Positions 15,303 to 24,386 of a stretch of DNA of 40,052 nt are shown here, in pieces. The first letter of the stretch is position 1. Each line of letters begins with the position of its first letter. The notes under the pieces were generated by a model, which made no database searches, had not been told where the DNA came from, and saw only the letters and a program-made list of their open reading frames with translations. The DNA is from Paludibacteraceae bacterium (GTDB lineage: Bacteria; Bacteroidota; Bacteroidia; Bacteroidales; Paludibacteraceae). A program made the translations under genes and the position numbers. Where the stretch lies: the NCBI GenBank assembly GCA_016283095.1, contig JAEEMG010000049.1:1-40052 (forward strand), read 5' to 3'.

Positions 15303-16961
15303 ATGCTTACTCGTTTAGAGATAGACAACTATACTTTGATAGAAAGAAGTGAGATCGATTTCAACAACGGTTTCTCTGTGATCACAGGTGAGACTGGTGC
15401 TGGAAAATCAATTTTGCTTGGAGCGTTGGGTATGTTGATGGGAGGAAAGGTTGAATCGAAGTATTTCAAGGATGCTGAAAAGAAATGTGTCATTGAAGCG
15501 ACGTTTGATATCTCTGACTATGGATACCGCCCATTTTTTGAAGAGAATGAACTTGATTATGATGACGAGTGTGTGATCCGTAAGGAGATTACTCCATCTG
15601 GAAAAGCCCGCTCGTTTGTAAATGATACACCTGTGAGTGTCTCTCAACTTAAACAACTTGGAGAGATGCTTATTGATATCCATTCCCAGCATCAGAATCT
15701 GCTGTTGAAAGATTCTGGTTTCCAATTGTCAGTGGTGGATTCAGTGGCAGATTCAAAAAAAGAATTGGCTGCATATCAGTCTGATTATAAGCAGTGGAAT
15801 GGAGCAAAACGAGAATTGGAGCGTCTGAAGGAGCAGATGGAAAACGATGCTCGCGACGCTGATTATCTGAAATCACAGCTTGATAAACTGCAGGCTGCCA
15901 ATCTTGTGGATGGTGAGCAGGAAGAGTTGGAAACAGAGAACAATCTTCTTCAGAATGCTGAGACCATCAAAACAGCTCTTTCTTCAGTAGTCAATCTTGT
16001 GGAAGATGATGACAATGCGGTTAATGTCCGTCTGAAGCAGACTGTGAATCTTCTTTCTTCAGTGTCGTCATTCGCACCGGAGTTGGATTCTCTTGCCGAG
16101 CGTACAAATGCGGTTTTGGCGGAGATGAAGGATATATCTGCTGTGGTGAAGAATGTCGCAGACAGAGTGGAATTCAACCAGGAGAGAATTGAGTTTGTCT
16201 CTTCACGTCTCGATACAATATACTCCTTGGAGAAACGTCATAAAGTGAGCACTGTCGCTGAATTGAAAGAGATTCAAGCCGATCTGGAACGACGTGTGAA
16301 CAATTTTTCTTCCGCAGACGAGCAGATCGCGTCTCTTGAGGCAGACGTCGCAAAGTATTTCCAGCAGATGGAGAAGAGTGCAGCGTCTCTTTCTGAAAAA
16401 AGACGTGGCTCTTTGCAGAAAATAGAATCTACTGTTGAGTCTTCAATGTCGTTGATGGGAATGCCGCTTGCGAAACTTTCCGTCGACATGCAGAAATCTT
16501 CTCAATATACTTTGAATGGAGCCGATGAGGTAACGTTTTTGTTTTCAGCTAATAAAGATAAGCGTATGCTTCCGATTGCTGAAATCGCATCAGGAGGAGA
16601 GGTCTCACGTGTGATGCTCAGTTTGAAGTCGTTGCTTTCGGAAGTGAAGAAGATGCCGACTATCATTCTCGATGAGGTGGACACTGGTATATCTGGAGAG
16701 GTGGCTGCCCGTATGGGAGAGGTAATGGCAGCGATGGGTAAGAGAATGCAGGTCGTTGCGATTACTCATCTGCCACAGATCGCTTCGAAAGGAGAGTCTC
16801 ATTACAAGGTCTACAAAGAGGAGGATGGAGATAGAGTAGTCTCTCATATAGTGAAATTATCTGCCGACGAACGTGTTACAGAAATAGCACAGATGCTAAG
16901 TGGTCTAAACCCATCTGATGCTGCGATTCAGAATGCAAAAGATTTATTAGGTCTTCGTTAA
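15303..16961 (+). CDS. recN: DNA repair protein RecN
   Basis: 552-aa SMC-like ATPase acting in recombinational repair of double-strand breaks. The Walker A motif GETGAGKS is at residues 29-36. Long coiled-coil arms (about 150-370) are rich in Glu, Lys and Leu. The ABC signature region lies in EIASGGEVSRVMLSLKSLL, Walker B in TIILDEVDTGISG, and the H-loop in ITHLPQIAS. Length is normal for RecN. It begins two bases after the DUF4835 stop. Confidence 0.96.
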   Translation: MLTRLEIDNYTLIERSEIDFNNGFSVITGETGAGKSILLGALGMLMGGKVESKYFKDAEKKCVIEATFDISDYGYRPFFEENELDYDDECVIRKEITPSGKARSFVNDTPVSVSQLKQLGEMLIDIHSQHQNLLLKDSGFQLSVVDSVADSKKELAAYQSDYKQWNGAKRELERLKEQMENDARDADYLKSQLDKLQAANLVDGEQEELETENNLLQNAETIKTALSSVVNLVEDDDNAVNVRLKQTVNLLSSVSSFAPELDSLAERTNAVLAEMKDISAVVKNVADRVEFNQERIEFVSSRLDTIYSLEKRHKVSTVAELKEIQADLERRVNNFSSADEQIASLEADVAKYFQQMEKSAASLSEKRRGSLQKIESTVESSMSLMGMPLAKLSVDMQKSSQYTLNGADEVTFLFSANKDKRMLPIAEIASGGEVSRVMLSLKSLLSEVKKMPTIILDEVDTGISGEVAARMGEVMAAMGKRMQVVAITHLPQIASKGESHYKVYKEEDGDRVVSHIVKLSADERVTEIAQMLSGLNPSDAAIQNAKDLLGLR

Positions 16962-17049
16962 TAGAAACGAATGGCAGTGTACGGTGGCATATTTGCTAAG
17001 AGAGTTTAAAAGTGATACAATTAAAAAAATAATAACTAAATTTAATAAG

Positions 17050-17628
17050 ATGAAGAAATTCAGATTGTTTTTGGTGATGGCAATTTTGGTGCCATTCCTT
17101 TCAAGTTGTTCTTACAACACAATGGTAGAGAAGCGTGAGGCTGTCACTGGTCAGTGGGCACAGGTAGAGGATAGCTATCAACGTCGTATGGACTTGATCG
17201 GCAACTTGGTTGAGACAGTCAAGGGTGCGGCAAAGCATGAGAACGAGACATTGACTGCTGTTATCAACGCGCGTGCCAATGCTACTAAGGTCACTATTGA
17301 TCCAACTAATTTGACTGAGGATAACATCAAGGCATATCAGATGGCTCAGAATAATTTGACTGAGGCTCTTTCTAAATTGATGGTCGTTCATGAGCAGTAT
17401 CCTGATTTGAAGGTAAACCAGAATTTCTTGGAGCTTCAGGCTCAGCTTGAGGGAACAGAGAACAGAATCTCGGTGGAGCGTAAGAAGTTCAACACTATGG
17501 CTCAGGACTATAACACAACAATCTCTACATTCCCTAACAACCTTATCGCATCTATGTTCGGCTTCGAGAAGCAGGCATATTTCAAGGCAGATGAGGCTGC
17601 TAAAACAGCTCCAAAAGTTCAGTTCTAA
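17050..17628 (+). CDS. lemA: LemA family lipoprotein
   Basis: 192 aa from the ATG at 17050, chosen because the next residues form a lipoprotein signal peptide with lipobox LSSC (MKKFRLFLV then FLSSCSYN). The frame is open further upstream to a GTG at 16984, but that would bury the signal. The mature protein shows the LemA pattern: NTMVEKREAVTGQWAQVEDSYQRRMDLIGNLVETVKG, then long antiparallel helices and LQAQLEGTENRISVERKKFN, ending with the conserved FGFEKQAYFKA. LemA proteins are membrane-attached helical proteins of unclear role, often next to TPM-domain genes, as here. Its TAA overlaps the next ATG by one base. Confidence 0.92.
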   Translation: MKKFRLFLVMAILVPFLSSCSYNTMVEKREAVTGQWAQVEDSYQRRMDLIGNLVETVKGAAKHENETLTAVINARANATKVTIDPTNLTEDNIKAYQMAQNNLTEALSKLMVVHEQYPDLKVNQNFLELQAQLEGTENRISVERKKFNTMAQDYNTTISTFPNNLIASMFGFEKQAYFKADEAAKTAPKVQF

Positions 17629-18071
17629 TGGAAGCGAAGTCATTTTTATCGGTTGAAGAGAGTCGCAATGTGATCGACGCTATTGCAGAGGCAGAAAACA
17701 ACTGTTCCGGCGAGATCCGTGTGAATATCGCTAACAATGCTGGTGAAAATGTTATGGAGTCGGCTGTCAATGTTTTCTATTCCCTTGGAATGGACAAGAC
17801 ATTGAGGAAGAACGGAGTGTTGTTTTTCATAGCAAGTGAGGACCGTCGCTTTGCGGTCATCGGAGACGAAGGAATCAATAATGTTGTGCCTGAAAATTTC
17901 TGGAATGACGTGTGTGCTCTAATGATTGAGTATTTCAAGAAGGAAGAATTTGGCGCGGGATTGGTTGCCGGAATCCAGAAATGCGGAGAGAAACTTGCGG
18001 AATTCTTCCCTCCAGTCGACAATGATATTGATGAGTTGCCAAACGAAATAGCTTATGAAGATGCAAAATAG
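17628..18071 (+). CDS. TPM-domain protein, soluble form
   Basis: 147-aa protein made up almost entirely of a TPM (DUF477, YgcG-like) domain: SGEIRVNIANNAGENVMESA, then FYSLGMDKTLRKNGVLFFIASEDRRFAVIGDEGIN and FKKEEFGAGLVAGIQKCGEKLAEFFP. There is no signal peptide or membrane segment, so it should be cytoplasmic, unlike the secreted paralogue encoded next. It is coupled to lemA (TAATG overlap) and overlaps the following gene by 17 bases. TPM domains have been described in photosystem II repair and as phosphatase-like; the function in Bacteroidetes is not established. Confidence 0.88.
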   Translation: MEAKSFLSVEESRNVIDAIAEAENNCSGEIRVNIANNAGENVMESAVNVFYSLGMDKTLRKNGVLFFIASEDRRFAVIGDEGINNVVPENFWNDVCALMIEYFKKEEFGAGLVAGIQKCGEKLAEFFPPVDNDIDELPNEIAYEDAK

Positions 18072-18861
18072 GTTGAAGACGCTGCTAATGGCATTGCTTT
18101 TATGCTTGCCGACGTTGGTTTGCTGGGCTGAAATTCCCGACAAGCCCAAGCCGGAACGTCTTGTCAACGATTTTGCCGGACTTCTGACCGCTGCCCAGAA
18201 ACAGATGTTGGAAGACTCTCTCGTCGCTTTCAATAAAGCAACGTCTACACAGATCTGTGTGGTGACTGTGAAATCGCTTGATGGATATGATATCGCGGAT
18301 TATGCCCAACAGCTTGGAGAAAAGTGGGGAGTCGGCACAAAGAAACATAATAATGGAGCCATCCTGCTTGTAAAACCGAAGACTGAGAGGGAGAAGGGAC
18401 GTGCGTTTATCGCTACAGGTTATGGACTTGAAGCCTCTCTGCCTGACATTATCTGTTATCGTATCGTCAACAATGTCATGATTCCATATTTCAGAAATAA
18501 TGATTATGGAGGAGGAATCATTGCTGGCGCTGAATATATGAGGCGTGCGACGCGAGGTGAGTTTACTGCGGAAGCTGAAGAGGAGGAATTTCCGTATGTG
18601 ATTGTCATCTTCATCATTATAATCGTTATTCTTATGATCTCTGCCGGACGTAATGGTAAAGGAGGAGGTTCGAATAACGACACAAATTACAGACCGCGTC
18701 GTCGTGTCACTTATAATGATCCGTTCTCACAGGGAGGTTTCTCTGGAGGTTTTGGAAGTGGCTTCGGTGGTGGTCATAGCAGTGGCGGTGGCTTCGGTGG
18801 CGGCTTTGGCGGTTTCGGCGGAGGTAGCTTCGGCGGAGGCGGTGGAGGCGGCTCTTGGTAG
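18055..18861 (+). CDS. TPM-domain membrane protein with Gly-rich tail (YgcG-like)
   Basis: 268-aa protein with a signal peptide (cleavage near CWAEIP, residues 22-28), a periplasmic TPM domain (about 33-175, including FAGLLTAAQKQMLEDSL, STQICVVTVKSLDG and IATGYGLEASLPD), an acidic linker (TAEAEEEEF), one transmembrane segment (about 182-202), a basic patch and a C-terminal Gly/Ser/Phe-rich low-complexity tail ending GGGSW. This is the usual plan of YgcG-like proteins encoded beside LemA. It overlaps the preceding gene by 17 bases. A second ATG six bases in is equally possible as start. Confidence 0.9.
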   Translation: MKMQNRLKTLLMALLLCLPTLVCWAEIPDKPKPERLVNDFAGLLTAAQKQMLEDSLVAFNKATSTQICVVTVKSLDGYDIADYAQQLGEKWGVGTKKHNNGAILLVKPKTEREKGRAFIATGYGLEASLPDIICYRIVNNVMIPYFRNNDYGGGIIAGAEYMRRATRGEFTAEAEEEEFPYVIVIFIIIIVILMISAGRNGKGGGSNNDTNYRPRRRVTYNDPFSQGGFSGGFGSGFGGGHSSGGGFGGGFGGFGGGSFGGGGGGGSW

Positions 18862-18926
18862 TGAATAATTGGTAAATATATTAGGATTTGATGTTTATAC
18901 ATCGTTATAACTAAAAAGCTAAAAAC

Positions 18927-19622
18927 ATGAATAAAACATTGAAATTTGTTGCGGCATTGGGATTGTTCCTTTCTGCAACAGGTTGTGTGAACAACGAGCA
19001 AAAGAAAAATGACAATGTGGATGGTTTGAACTCTGCAAAGATAGAGTCTGTTGACCTTGGCCTTACTAGTGGTACCAAATGGGCGTCATGCAACGTCGGT
19101 GCTGATTCACCTGAGAAGTATGGTGAATACTTCGCATGGGGTGAGACTTCTCCTAAGGAAGTCTATTCAGACACAACTTACTCATATTATAATGTTCCTG
19201 ATTCTTTGGCCGCAGACTCTTCTGCAAAGAAAGTGTGGAAGAATATCGGTGCTGATATCGCTGGCACAGAGTATGATGCCGCTACTGCTGTTCTGGGTGA
19301 CGCATGGAAGATGCCGACTGAGTCACAGTGTAAGGAACTTGTAGACGAGTGTGAGTGGACTTGGACAGAGATGAACGGTGTTAACGGATACAAGGTTGTT
19401 GGAAAGAACGGTAATTCAATCTTCCTTCCTGCTTCTGGAGTCAGAGGCGCTGCTGACGTCGTTAAAAACGACATGATCGGAGGATTCTGGTCTTCTACAT
19501 TATGTGAGGCTGCTGAGACATCCGGAGATTTTGCAATGGCAGTTTACTTCTTCTCTGAGTCGCGTGCTGTAGATAAGGGTGGCCGTTGGATGGGTCGTGC
19601 CGTTCGTGCTGTCGCAAAGTAA
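18927..19622 (+). CDS. FISUMP/DUF1566-like lipoprotein
   Basis: 231-aa exported lipoprotein. The signal peptide ends in a lipobox (SATGC, Cys20). The mature part starts with ESVDLGLTSGTKWASCNVGADSPEKYGEYFAWGE, the characteristic opening of Fibrobacter-succinogenes-major-paralogous (FISUMP)-type domains common in Bacteroidales surface proteins. Later landmarks are LGDAWKMPTESQCKELVDEC, IFLPASGVRG and GGFWSSTL, with a final RAVRAVAK. The fold is C-type-lectin-like in related families; the ligand is unknown. It has a terminator downstream and a 65-bp gap upstream, so it is probably its own unit. Confidence 0.85.
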   Translation: MNKTLKFVAALGLFLSATGCVNNEQKKNDNVDGLNSAKIESVDLGLTSGTKWASCNVGADSPEKYGEYFAWGETSPKEVYSDTTYSYYNVPDSLAADSSAKKVWKNIGADIAGTEYDAATAVLGDAWKMPTESQCKELVDECEWTWTEMNGVNGYKVVGKNGNSIFLPASGVRGAADVVKNDMIGGFWSSTLCEAAETSGDFAMAVYFFSESRAVDKGGRWMGRAVRAVAK

Positions 19623-19698
19623 ATTTGTTTTGTTTTTTATATAATTGGTGGATTTTAATCATTGCCTAAATAATCTACTGAATTTAGAAATGTAAAAT

Positions 19699-19732
19699 GG
19701 CCCGCAAAACTATAAATTAGGTTTTGCGGACC
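19699..19732 (+). terminator. Terminator hairpin after the FISUMP-like gene
   Basis: GGCCCGCAAAAC (19699-19710) pairs with GTTTTGCGGACC (19721-19732) at 11 of 12 positions around a 10-nt AT loop. The tail (TTTATAAA) is only moderately T-rich. Confidence 0.65.
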
Positions 19733-19800
19733 TTTATAAAAAATTAATGCTATCGATTTTTTGAACGAGTTGTTTGGTAAAAAAAACAAATTCTCAGTTT

Positions 19801-22800
19801 ATGAATAAAGATCAAAAAATAGAGGAACTTCGGCAGAAGATAGATATGTTGGAGGCTCAGAAACAGAGGCTACAAGAAGAATTGTATAAAGTCGAAGTCG
19901 CATTTCAAGAGTTCAAGTCTCAGTATTCTTCTGTGATGTTGGATATGAGTGCTCAGTTGTCTTCTTTGTCAGAGTCTATACGTTCTCTTAGAAGTGAACT
20001 GGCTGTCCTGACATCGGCAGAAACCGAGCCAGAACCTGTAGTAACAGAACAAGTAAAAGAAGAGGCTTCTGCATCTGATTTTGTTTTGGATGGAGCCCCT
20101 GTAGACGTTGTAAATGTAACAGCTAAAGAGGAAGTTGAACCAGCTGCTTCTTATGAGGCTTGCGTCGCAGGTATGGATTCATCCACAGTCGTTTCTGATT
20201 TGAATAAATCAACTGTTGAATCAGAACCAGTTCAGGAGGCTGTTGAATCAGAACCAGTTCAGGAGGCTGTTGAATCAGAGCCAGTTCAGGAGGCTGTTGA
20301 ATCAGAGCCAGTACAAGAGGCTGCTGCATCAGAACCAGTACAAGAGGCTGTCGCATCAGAACCAGTTCAGGAGGCTGCTGCATCGGAGCCAGTTCAGGAG
20401 GCTGTAAATCCAGAGCAGACTCAGGAGCGTGTTAAGTCGGAACAGACTCAGGAGTCATTCAGAGCGGAGAGTACTCAGAAAACAACTGAGGCTGAGACAA
20501 CTCGCAAAACTAACACTGCTCAAACATCTGCAAAAGCAGAACCTAAAGAAGAGACAATATTTGATAAACTACGAAATAATTTTGATTGGGAGAAGTTTAT
20601 TGGCGAGAACCTAATTATGAAATTAGGTATTTTGATTGTATTGATCGGAGTCGCCATTGGTGGCAAGTATGCACTTGAGCATCAGTTGATAAGCCCGGCA
20701 ATGCGTATGATAATGGGTGTGGTGTTTGGTGCCGCACTTCAGGGAGTCGCTATAAAACTGAAGAAGGATTATAAAAAACTAAGTGCTGTCTTGGCAAGTG
20801 GTTCAATGGCAACCTTATATTTCATGACTTTCTTCTCCTACCATCTCTACGGATTGATTCCAATGCCGGTAGCATTCGTGGCGATGACACTTATCACCGT
20901 CGCAACGGTATGGCTCGCATGCTCTTATGATATGGAGATTATAGCCATTATCGGATTGGTCGGAGCCTACGTCATACCATTTGCATTAAGCACAGGGGAG
21001 GGCGGTTCTCCTTGGATCCTCTTCTCTTACATTTCCATCATCAATGCCGGAGTGATGTTTATTTCGGTGAAACGTTACTGGCGAATATTGTTTGTGTCGG
21101 CATTCTTGTCGTCGTGGCTGATTCTTATAGCTATCTATCGATTCGGCAATTTCAAAGCTGATCCAGACAGTGTTAAGATGTTGTTGTTCTTATTTGTTAA
21201 TTTTACCATCTTCTATGTCACTTTCTTGGCATATAAGGTGAAACATAGCTTGATATTCCAGCATTTCGATATCCATTTTCTATTGTCAAACTCATTCCTG
21301 TTCTTTGGCTTGGGTTATAATGTGATGTACAATAATGCGATGTTGGCTCCATCCGTTGTATGGTTCTCTTTATTCAACGCAATACTCCATGGTGCTGTCG
21401 CATTTATGTTGGTTAAAAAGGATATGGTGGATAAGTCTGTCAGCCGTCTGATTGCAGGTCTTGCCATCAGTTTCTTGACTATCGCGATATTGGTTTGGAT
21501 GACAGGCCACTGGTTGACTATGTTCTGGATGTTGGAGGGAACAGTCTTGTTTACAGTTTCCCGAATTTACCAGCGTCCATTCTACGAAAAGATGTCTTAT
21601 CCGGTTTTGTTCTTGGCACTCGTCAGCTTGATTATCGACTGGGGAAATCCGAATGGAGGACATTTGAGACTTCTGACGCCGATGTTTGAGGCTTTCGCTC
21701 ATTATCGTTCGATGTGGGATGTCTCTACAGCGGCGGTTCAGGGTAGTGCATTGTCTATCATAAACACACTTGTCTTTATCGCTCTATGTGTTTTCCTTAC
21801 TGTGGTGAATCACCGTTATCCTTTGGTTGATAATGAGGAGACTCAAAATTCATGGATGAGGAAAGCGTCGTTGTGTCTGAAGGTGATGGCAGTGTTTGTG
21901 GTGACTGCAGCGATCTTGGTACATATCGAACGTCCATGGCTGACTATGTGCTGGATGTTGGAGGCGACGATATTGTTCACATTCGCAAGAGTCGGCAAAA
22001 ACATGTTCTTTGAGAAGAGTTCATATCCTGTATTTGCCTTGGCTTTCAGCAGTTTGATGATAGATTGGGGTAATCCGAATGTTGACCATTTGAATTTCAT
22101 GACTCCTTTCTTCAACGCATTCACATCTGAAGACGCGGTTTCTCTAAGTACCACTTTGTCGATAGTGGATAGTATTGTGTTTGTCGTACTTTCTATTTTT
22201 GTGGCAGTTGTCGACCGTCGTTATCCTATGGTTGAGAATGAGGAGACGAAGGATTCTTGGATGATGATAGCTGCGTCATATTTGAAGAGTATGGCAGTGT
22301 TTGTGGTGACAACAGCTATCTTGGTGCATATAGACCATCCATGGTTGACTATGTGTTGGATGTTGGAGGGAACACTATTGTTCGGATTCTCTAGAATACG
22401 AAAGATGTTATTCTATGAGAGAAGCTCATATCCGGTTTTTGTTTTGGCACTTATTAGTTTGCTGATCGACTGGGGAAATCCGAATGCCGAACATCTGGAA
22501 TTCACGACATTCTGGTTTGAGCAATTTTGTCCTGCTGGATATGGATATGCGTTATATGTCACCAACACTATTGTCTGCATGGTTCTTGCTGTTTGTGTGG
22601 CAGTGTTGAATTATCGTTATCCTTTGGAAGAAACTGAAGAGACAAAGAATTCGTTTGTTCCAAAAGCCTCACAATTCTTGGCTGTGATGGCGATATTTGT
22701 GGTGACGATGGCGATCTATGTGCATATCGAACAGCCATGGATGACAGTGTTATGGAGTGCAGAGTCTTTGTTGCTTTGCTATTTGGGCAGGACAAAGAGT

Positions 22801-24297
22801 CTCTATTTGGTGGAGCGAGGAGCATATTTTATGGTTGTGCTTTCCACTCTTGCATTCTTAAATGTATGGGATGATCTTCCTTGTATTTATGATATGGGAT
22901 CCAGAATCGAAAAGTTTGAAAATAATTTTGGAATAAAGATTTCTGAGATTTGGACTTCTGTTGTTGCTGGATTGTCGTTAGTGGCATCACTTGTAGGTCA
23001 GATATGGATAACCAATAAGTTCAAATCGACGAGTGATAGTGCCGAAGAGATGTTTGATGTAAACTTCTTCCTGAAGTTATGGTTGGTTACAGTCTTGACA
23101 TTCTTCATCTGGACACACACACCTTGGGTCATCACAACCGCATTGCTGTTTGGATTGGCACTTCTGACTTTGATCTTCGCGTTGAGAGACGATGCACGAC
23201 TCAAAAAAGCATTTTTGGCAGTTGTCGGTTTAGGATTGTTCTGTTGGCTTTGTGATGTGTTCACTGCCTATGAAAACACTTTTGGGTATAATGATGACCT
23301 TAGCACAAATACAAAGCATATTATTATGTTGGTAGGTTCTTTGATCGACGTCGCTCTTATTTATATGATGCGACGCTACAACGAGATGCCGAAGTTTGAA
23401 GCCTGCAAGATATCATGGTTCCCATTCATCGCTTTATTAGTGTTGATGCCATTTGTCGCTGTAGGATATGTTTATTGTTGTCATGTCGGAAGTTTGATTG
23501 ATTCCCAATCATTAGACACTCGTGTTGCTTACCGTTTGTTTACATCATTTGTATTCTGTTTCGCGATGGCTTACTTCTCAACTTGGACATTCGTATCGTT
23601 GAAATACAAATTGAATGATTTCAAGAAATTCACGATGACTTGTTTGTGTTTGGTTTTGTTTATCAAACTGTTTATTGGATTGTTTGATTTGAGGATCCAC
23701 GGTGAGGAAGTCAGCTTCAATGTTATTCATTTAATCTCATTGGCATTGACGCTATTCTCTGGATGGACATTGTATCTGTACAAAAAACAAGAAAAATGTA
23801 TGTTTGGAATGAGTGAAGAAGCGACAACTAAAGCGTTCGATACGTTCCTGTATTTTGGCTCTGTTGCCGTTGGTGGAAAAGAGTTGAACAAACTATGTTG
23901 CTTGCTTGGTAGTCCGGAAGCATTTGGAGTGGTGTTCAGCGTCTTCTTGGGAATCGTGTCATTGTTTGGAGTCTACTATGGACTTTATAAAGATAAGAAG
24001 TATCTGAGAATTGAGGGATTCGTATTGTTAGGTTTCACACTTCTCAAATTGTTCTTCTACGACATGGCTCACTTTGACCAGATCTACAAGGTGATTGCTT
24101 TGATCTCGTTGGGTCTCTTGATGTTGGTGATGGCTTTCTTCTATCAAAAGATTGCGAAGGAGAAGGAACAAACTAAAGAGAAGAATCTTCCGAAGACGGA
24201 AGAAACTCCAAAGGATGAGGCTCAACCGAACGTGGAAAAACAAATGATTGAAACAGAACAGTCAGAGGAAGAAGATTCAAAAGTAGAAGCTGAATAA
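19801..24297 (+). CDS. Giant DUF2339 polytopic membrane protein with internal repeats
   Basis: 1498 aa from the ATG at 19801; an upstream in-frame TTG at 19774 is not needed. Residues 4-70 form a coiled coil (EELRQKIDMLEAQKQRLQEEL). An acidic Pro/Glu/Gln-rich linker with 9-aa tandem repeats spans about 139-230. From about 273 onward the protein is almost entirely membrane-embedded, starting with the DUF2339 signature WEKFIGENLIMKLGILIVLIG. Four tandem modules of roughly 130-140 residues start near 570, 711, 842 and 978. Three share WLTM.WMLE, SYPV and DWGNPN; the fourth is more diverged. The C-terminal 40 residues are hydrophilic and acidic. Function is unknown; it is probably an inner-membrane scaffold or transport-related protein. 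No obvious partner gene lies beside it. Confidence 0.9.
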   Translation: MNKDQKIEELRQKIDMLEAQKQRLQEELYKVEVAFQEFKSQYSSVMLDMSAQLSSLSESIRSLRSELAVLTSAETEPEPVVTEQVKEEASASDFVLDGAPVDVVNVTAKEEVEPAASYEACVAGMDSSTVVSDLNKSTVESEPVQEAVESEPVQEAVESEPVQEAVESEPVQEAAASEPVQEAVASEPVQEAAASEPVQEAVNPEQTQERVKSEQTQESFRAESTQKTTEAETTRKTNTAQTSAKAEPKEETIFDKLRNNFDWEKFIGENLIMKLGILIVLIGVAIGGKYALEHQLISPAMRMIMGVVFGAALQGVAIKLKKDYKKLSAVLASGSMATLYFMTFFSYHLYGLIPMPVAFVAMTLITVATVWLACSYDMEIIAIIGLVGAYVIPFALSTGEGGSPWILFSYISIINAGVMFISVKRYWRILFVSAFLSSWLILIAIYRFGNFKADPDSVKMLLFLFVNFTIFYVTFLAYKVKHSLIFQHFDIHFLLSNSFLFFGLGYNVMYNNAMLAPSVVWFSLFNAILHGAVAFMLVKKDMVDKSVSRLIAGLAISFLTIAILVWMTGHWLTMFWMLEGTVLFTVSRIYQRPFYEKMSYPVLFLALVSLIIDWGNPNGGHLRLLTPMFEAFAHYRSMWDVSTAAVQGSALSIINTLVFIALCVFLTVVNHRYPLVDNEETQNSWMRKASLCLKVMAVFVVTAAILVHIERPWLTMCWMLEATILFTFARVGKNMFFEKSSYPVFALAFSSLMIDWGNPNVDHLNFMTPFFNAFTSEDAVSLSTTLSIVDSIVFVVLSIFVAVVDRRYPMVENEETKDSWMMIAASYLKSMAVFVVTTAILVHIDHPWLTMCWMLEGTLLFGFSRIRKMLFYERSSYPVFVLALISLLIDWGNPNAEHLEFTTFWFEQFCPAGYGYALYVTNTIVCMVLAVCVAVLNYRYPLEETEETKNSFVPKASQFLAVMAIFVVTMAIYVHIEQPWMTVLWSAESLLLCYLGRTKSLYLVERGAYFMVVLSTLAFLNVWDDLPCIYDMGSRIEKFENNFGIKISEIWTSVVAGLSLVASLVGQIWITNKFKSTSDSAEEMFDVNFFLKLWLVTVLTFFIWTHTPWVITTALLFGLALLTLIFALRDDARLKKAFLAVVGLGLFCWLCDVFTAYENTFGYNDDLSTNTKHIIMLVGSLIDVALIYMMRRYNEMPKFEACKISWFPFIALLVLMPFVAVGYVYCCHVGSLIDSQSLDTRVAYRLFTSFVFCFAMAYFSTWTFVSLKYKLNDFKKFTMTCLCLVLFIKLFIGLFDLRIHGEEVSFNVIHLISLALTLFSGWTLYLYKKQEKCMFGMSEEATTKAFDTFLYFGSVAVGGKELNKLCCLLGSPEAFGVVFSVFLGIVSLFGVYYGLYKDKKYLRIEGFVLLGFTLLKLFFYDMAHFDQIYKVIALISLGLLMLVMAFFYQKIAKEKEQTKEKNLPKTEETPKDEAQPNVEKQMIETEQSEEEDSKVEAE
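20215..20403 (+). repeat. 27-bp in-frame tandem repeats, seven near-identical copies
   Basis: Seven consecutive 27-bp units encode the 9-residue unit (V/A)(E/A)SEPVQEA inside the DUF2339 gene. Three further degenerate units (such as VNPEQTQER and VKSEQTQES) continue to about 20484. Synonymous differences between units show that the array is not brand new, but it is a likely site of copy-number change. It encodes a flexible acidic spacer between coiled coil and membrane part. Confidence 0.9.
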
Positions 24298-24342
24298 AGA
24301 TTTGTTCTACTCATACATTTCTTTAGTTGGAAATGAAATAAA

Positions 24343-24380
24343 CAAAGCCGTTTCAGAATCAAGTATCTGAAACGGCTTTG
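24343..24380. terminator. Strong bidirectional terminator hairpin
   Basis: CAAAGCCGTTTCAGA (24343-24357) pairs perfectly over 15 bp with TCTGAAACGGCTTTG (24366-24380) around an 8-nt loop. It lies between the convergent DUF2339 gene and the ZIP transporter gene and can serve both. Confidence 0.85.
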
Positions 24381-24386
24381 AATGTT

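Noticed and set aside
16984-17049. Longer lemA starting at GTG 16984
   Set aside because: It would put 22 polar residues ahead of a standard lipoprotein signal peptide.
17101-17643. 180-codon minus-strand open frame
   Set aside because: Lies opposite lemA, which has a clear lipobox and family sequence.
18774-19001. Proline-rich minus-strand ORF
   Set aside because: It is the antisense reading of the Gly-rich tail of the TPM membrane protein.
20215-20403. 27-bp repeats as a possible CRISPR array
   Set aside because: The units are directly adjacent with no spacers and stay in frame in a long coding sequence.
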